Positions 59,812 through 64,000 of a stretch of 64,000 bases of DNA are shown here, in pieces. Origin of the DNA: Siphonodentalium dalli (Eukaryota > Mollusca > Scaphopoda > Gadilida > Siphonodentaliidae); NCBI GenBank assembly GCA_032622095.1, contig CP136066.1, positions 206,360,978 through 206,424,977 on the forward strand. Reading direction: 5' to 3'. The notes beneath the pieces are model-generated. The model did not search any database, had not been told where the DNA came from, and saw only the letters and a program-made list of their open reading frames with translations. Positions within the stretch are counted from its first letter, which is position 1. Each line of letters begins with the position of its first letter. The translations under genes were made by a program, and so were the position numbers.

Positions 59812-60273
59812 ATGTGACCCGCCATATCAAATCCAGTCGTAAGTCGGGATTTTTTTACCCTGTGCCAATGCATTCTCTTATATATGCGAGTCGACCATAG
59901 GTCGCCTCGCATATATAAGAGAATGCATTGGGCTAACAATTTTTTATCATTTTTTTAAAATAAATGTTTCTTACAATTTTTAGGACATCAAATAAAAAAC
60001 ATCCATTACCCTGCAGGAAGCCCGACACATATATAGAAGCATATAGATGAGTGTCGTCTGCTCATGTTTGTCTGGGGCTCTGTATGGGTGAAATTATAAA
60101 ATTGTTAAAGAATACAAGAAAAAATTATTAAAATTGTAAAAAATTGTTAGGCCAATGCATTCTCTTATATATGCAAGGCGACCTATGGTTGACTCGCATA
60201 TATAAGAGACTGCATTGGCACAGGGTAAAAAAAATCCCGACTTACGACTGGATTTGATATGGTGGGTCACATA
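59812..60273. mobile_element. Core-palindrome MITE with different termini (TGTGACCCGCCATATC)
   Basis: TGTGACCCGCCATATCAAAT at the left is mirrored by ATTTGATATGGTGGGTCACA at the right. Between them are the same CCCTGTGCCAATGCATTCTC palindromes as in the TTAA elements. The ends are not TTAA. In the downstream intron. Confidence 0.8.
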
Positions 60274-60561
60274 TAACAAAGGTCAGATAAACAAAATAGC
60301 CCCATTCTCAAAGAAGTTTTTTTTAATTAAACATGTAATGGCAGAATATATTTATATCCTGGAGATGGGTGCAATATTGTGACAAATATACTGAACAAAG
60401 AAATGCCCTCTTAAAACTTGCCATTATTTCTAACGTCAATGAACTCATGGACTCCCCTTTAAACTTTCTAATAAATCCACAGCCAGTGAATTCAACAAGA
60501 GTCTTATCTGAGTTTATAAGACAATTCTGATGAAGGTTTTGTGGCAGAACTTTAATTAACA

Positions 60562-60895
60562 GCAAGCTTGAATTTAGTGTGTCTGTCATTTGCAGAATGA
60601 GGTCCCCAGAGGGTGAATTTAGTGGTGCTACCATGCATGGTGGTCTAGCATCACTAAATTCACCCTCTGTGACCTCTTTCTGCTTAGTCTGGAAAGATTC
60701 TATTTCTTTTTTAGTTTAGTTTCTCTATATCCCCAAATTGGCAGACGACACATTGCATAATCGAGGTTCCCAATGGGTGTACATCACAATATTCACCATT
60801 TGGGAACTTCAATCTGAGTCTATGTCTCCCATAGCAGATGAGGCCATGCAGAATGAGGTCCCCAGAGGGTGAATTTAGTGTAAACATATTTTTAT
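60562..60895. mobile_element. Family B MITE, right end truncated
   Basis: CAAGCTTGAATTTAGTGTGT, one hairpin, the intact middle segment, then a second hairpin cut at AATTTAGTGTAAAC. Confidence 0.74.
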
Positions 60896-61175
60896 TTCCA
60901 AATCCAACATAACATAATATACAGATGATACAAATATGCAAATATAAGAGATAAGAGATAATGTATGGAAATGAGGATCAGACAACAAGCCTGAGGGCTT
61001 ATATGAAGTCTTCTCCTCTTTGGCGACATGCCCCTTCCCCAATAAGTGAGGGAGGGGTATCGATCAGACGGGAAAGGATTGAAATAATGTTTTTTTGGAG
61101 AAATTGAGATATCTAACTAAGTTTGAGTTAGGGATGGAAACAGGGAGAAGATAGTGTTAGGGATAGCAAGAGGCA

Positions 61176-61199
<24 letters not shown>

Positions 61200-61206
<7 letters not shown>

Positions 61207-61312
61207 GGGGTGAATTTGGTGATGCTAGCCCACTATGTGGGATAGTGTCTCTGAATTCACCCTCTGGGGACCTCAATTTGCAAATTACAGGCACACTAAA
61301 CTCAGACTTGAT
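61200..61312. mobile_element. Family B single half-element after an AG microsatellite
   Basis: GGGGGTGAATTTGGTGATGC to GGGGACCTCAATTTGC and GGCACACTAAACTCAGACTTG. An (AG)n run at 61180-61205 precedes it. Confidence 0.68.
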
Positions 61313-61814
61313 TAACAGCCTGATTGCTTTGATGCCAAATCAGTGATGTCATATGTTCCCAATTCTTATCTCTGGGGAATTTTAAATTCCTGCATTTAGT
61401 ATTAAAACAGGTCATTGTGTGAGCGTCACAATAAATGAACTTAAATACTGAATTGTCTGTGTGATGAGTTTATAGGTCATGGCTACAGTTCATTACCCGC
61501 GTGATGAGTTTATAGGTCATGGCTACAGTTCATTACCCGCGTGATGAGATGGCTACGGCAATCTCGACAGATGTTGAAAAAAAATCAGAAGTTAATCTCG
61601 GAAGTGTCAGTGGTGAACTGTTGACGATTTGACACATTTCCTATAAGATCAATCCCATGATGCCACTGAAGCATATTCACAAAAGCAGTTCTGAACATGA
61701 TTTTTCCCCTGGCAATTTTCTACGAACGACTACAGGAAATTGTATTTCTAAAGAGTTCATAGAATAAAATTTTAACCCTATTTAAAACAAAGCAGTGGGC
61801 GTAAGATAGAATCA

Positions 61815-62012
61815 AGTTTGGAAATAGTGTGTCTGACAATTGCAGATTGAGGTCTGCAGAAGATGAATTTTGTGATGCTACTCCGCACAGCTGGCTACCA
61901 TCAACAACTACACCTTCTAGTGACCTCATTCTGCTGAGGTCTCATCTTCTGTAGTCTCCAATTAACATTGTTTTAGTTACTTTTTCCCTTCTGTTCACCA
62001 ACTTCAACTGGG
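61815..62012. mobile_element. Family B MITE, left half, diverged
   Basis: CAAGTTTGGAAATAGTGTGT, one hairpin (61842-61935), part of the middle segment; an ATT microsatellite follows. Confidence 0.66.
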
Positions 62013-62359
62013 GAACTGTAATATTATTATTATTATTATTATATTTAGATTTAAAAACGCATTAGACAGTAAATTAGTTTCAATGCGCTTTACAATAGAA
62101 ATACAGTTTAAAACAAAGAGATAACACAATATGGATACTAAAAGATATGTGAGTTTAAAAGAGGCCAAGGAGAATTAAAATACTACCTAAATACAGATAC
62201 GTACACAGCTAAAAAAAAAAAGTAACGAATCTGGAATATATGAAAAAATTAGTGAATCGAAAATAAGTGCGAATAATGTCAATTTGGCAACTGAAAACAT
62301 TGACGAAACAGATATGTTTTCAGCAACTTTTTAATACTTTGAACAGAGTGACAGTGCCT

Positions 62360-62512
62360 AGGTCTCCCATAGTAGTTGAGGCATAAGCAGAATGAGGTCC
62401 CCAGAGGATGAATTTGGTGATGCTAGCTGCCGTGCGGGATAGCGTCACTAAATTCACTCCCTGGGGACCTCATTTTGCAAATGTCAAGACACACAATATC
62501 CAAACTTGTAGA
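62360..62512. mobile_element. Family B MITE, right half
   Basis: GTCTCCCATAGTAGTTGAGG, one hairpin (62388-62478) and the outer arm CACACAATATCCAAACTTG. Confidence 0.7.
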
Positions 62513-63209
62513 ATGAGAAGGTTTATTGACAGCAGTACAGTGCTATATAGGTTCAAATCGGTAGCATTACATAATAGAGATATGATCAACATTGTGTGTA
62601 TAATAAGTAAGGGTATATATATAGAATATCCATATATTATGACAAGATGCAAGGTTTATTTTCGCGAGTATGATTCAGCAAATGGGGGACCGAGCTTTAC
62701 CGAGGTCCCTCAATTGCTGAATCATATGAGCGAACATAAGCCTTGTATCTCATCAAACTATATGGATATTATTTTTATCCATCGCCCAAGTTTAAAGGTT
62801 GTTAGAGCTATAACAGTTGTTATTAACAGTTGGAAATTAATTGGGAAGTTCTTTAGGAAACATTTAAATCGATTTTAATATGGATTTATCTATATAGTAG
62901 ATGACAAAAGTTATGGATAAATAACGATTTTGTATCTAGATATATGGAGATATAAATTTCAACATTTCCCAACAAATGTATTTGGGGTCAGGTATTTCTG
63001 TATGGGATCATCCCATTGGGATGGCGTAACTATATAGACATACAAGAGCTGTCTTCCCGCCGATCTTTTGTAAAAGTAATTCATAATGTATCCTGACTTG
63101 TTCGTGGGGGGGGGGTCCTTATTCATGGGGGGGGGTCCTTTACTTGATCCAAATCCAAATCCCCTGTGGCGAGACTCCTTTATCTGTGTCGAAGAGAACC
63201 ATTTTCATC

Positions 63210-63647
63210 CAAGCCTGCAAATATTATGTCTGTCATTTGCAGAATGAGGTCCCCAGAGGGTGAATTTAGTGATGCTATCCCGCATAGCGGGCTAGCATCA
63301 CTAAATTCACCCTCTGGGGACCTCATTCTGCTTAGGCCGTCAACTGCTATGGTAGACCTAGGATCAGAATGAAGTTCCCCAGTTGAAGTTGGTGATGTTG
63401 GGCGCCTCGATTATGCATTTTATCTGCTGCAAATTAGGGGATATGGAAACTTCCCAGAAGGGAAAATGTAACTAAAAACAATGTTAATTTGATACCATAG
63501 ATACTTCCCAGAAGATGAGGCCTAAGCAGAATGAGGTCTCCAGAGGGTGAATTTAGTGATGCTAGCCCGCTATGCAGGATAGCGTCACTAAATTCATCCT
63601 CTGGGGACCTCATTCTGCAAATGACAGGCACGCTATTTGCAGGCTTG
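63210..63647. mobile_element. Family B double-hairpin MITE, complete
   Basis: 438 bp from AAGCCTGCAAATATTATGTC to GGCACGCTATTTGCAGGCTT, both hairpins nearly perfect. The best reference copy in the window. Confidence 0.86.
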
Positions 63648-63872
63648 TTTTCATCAAGTAGAGTGTGAAATAATACAAACTCAAGCAGTGAAAATAAACT
63701 TATTATGCTCCAACCCCTGAAGATGGTTAGGGGGATATAGTCGACAGCTCCATCCGTCTGTCTGTCAGTCCATTGATTTGTCCATACAAACTACCGGTAA
63801 CATATAACCTTGTAACTTAGGTGTTAATTATCCAATTTATTACCTATCTTGGGCGTGGTGATATGAAAGCTT

Positions 63873-63990
63873 GGGGAGGATACACACATACTACGGGTTT
63901 GGGGGAGGATACACACATACTACGGGTTTGGGGGAGGATACACACATACTACGGGTTTGGGGGAGGATACACACATACTACGGGTTTCTT
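63873..63990 (+). repeat. 29-bp minisatellite, four copies
   Basis: GGGAGGATACACACATACTA followed by CGGGTTTGG, exact between copies; it runs nearly to the window edge. Confidence 0.9.
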
Positions 63991-64000
63991 CCATACATTT

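Larger units (their letters stand above)
59221..64000. other. Start of intron 7 of the SLC6-like gene, no exon 8 found
   Basis: Apart from the listed MITEs and the end minisatellite, this holds an ATT microsatellite (62028-62042), an imperfect ~90-bp palindrome (62660-62750, CAGCAA...TTGCTG) and no phase-1 exon resembling TM8. Confidence 0.45.

Noticed and set aside
62408-62878. 156-residue open frame as exon 8 or a separate gene
   Set aside because: Begins in a family B MITE, spans a palindrome, and has no TM8-like or other recognisable motif.
1-64000. tRNA, rRNA or snRNA genes
   Set aside because: No cloverleaf with A/B boxes or conserved RNA sequence was recognised by eye; a covariance-model scan would be needed to exclude them.

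Overview
This is eukaryotic (metazoan) DNA: AT-rich, intron-dominated, with GT-AG splice sites and no bacterial-style gene packing. The repeat content (many foldback MITEs, Helitron-like ends, hAT and TTAA-type elements, minisatellites) suggests a marine invertebrate, possibly a mollusc. That taxonomic guess is weak because the sequence holds no species marker.

One host gene can be read with confidence. It is on the + strand and spans 3943 to beyond the right edge. Seven exons (3943-4045, 18325-18459, 28235-28397, 36436-36492, 37828-38170, 49718-49824, 58609-58727) join in compatible phases (1,1,2,2,0,2,1) into 342 codons without a stop. The product aligns with TM1 to TM7 of SLC6 transporters (neurotransmitter:sodium symporters) but has lost the TM1 and TM6 residues that normally bind sodium and substrate. 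The TM8-TM12 exons are not in the window.

The introns are filled with mobile and tandem repeats. Family A is a foldback MITE starting CAGTAATGCCC in a TA target. Family B is a double-hairpin element around GCAGAATGAGGTCCCC. Family C comprises TTAA-flanked, piggyBac-like MITEs, many sharing one palindromic core. Two hAT elements have perfect 8-bp target duplications (26994-28025 with a BED finger, and 38510-39334). Helitron-like elements lie at 22501-24990, in a four-unit head-to-tail array at 28681-31697, and in a second type at 7017-7705 and 18837-20404. A decayed, intronless coding relic (FEN/PIN-like plus CXC domain) lies on the - strand at 44867-46437.

Large tandem arrays are at 2095-3775, 5915-6290, 12040-12350, 31935-32163, 33918-36025, 51178-53260 and 63873-63990. 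The 48-bp array at 33918-36025 grew from the end of a MITE that survives as a single copy at 48790-49269. The exon 3 acceptor region is present five times in 61-bp steps, with a hAT element inserted between copies 1 and 2; only the last copy leads into the full exon.
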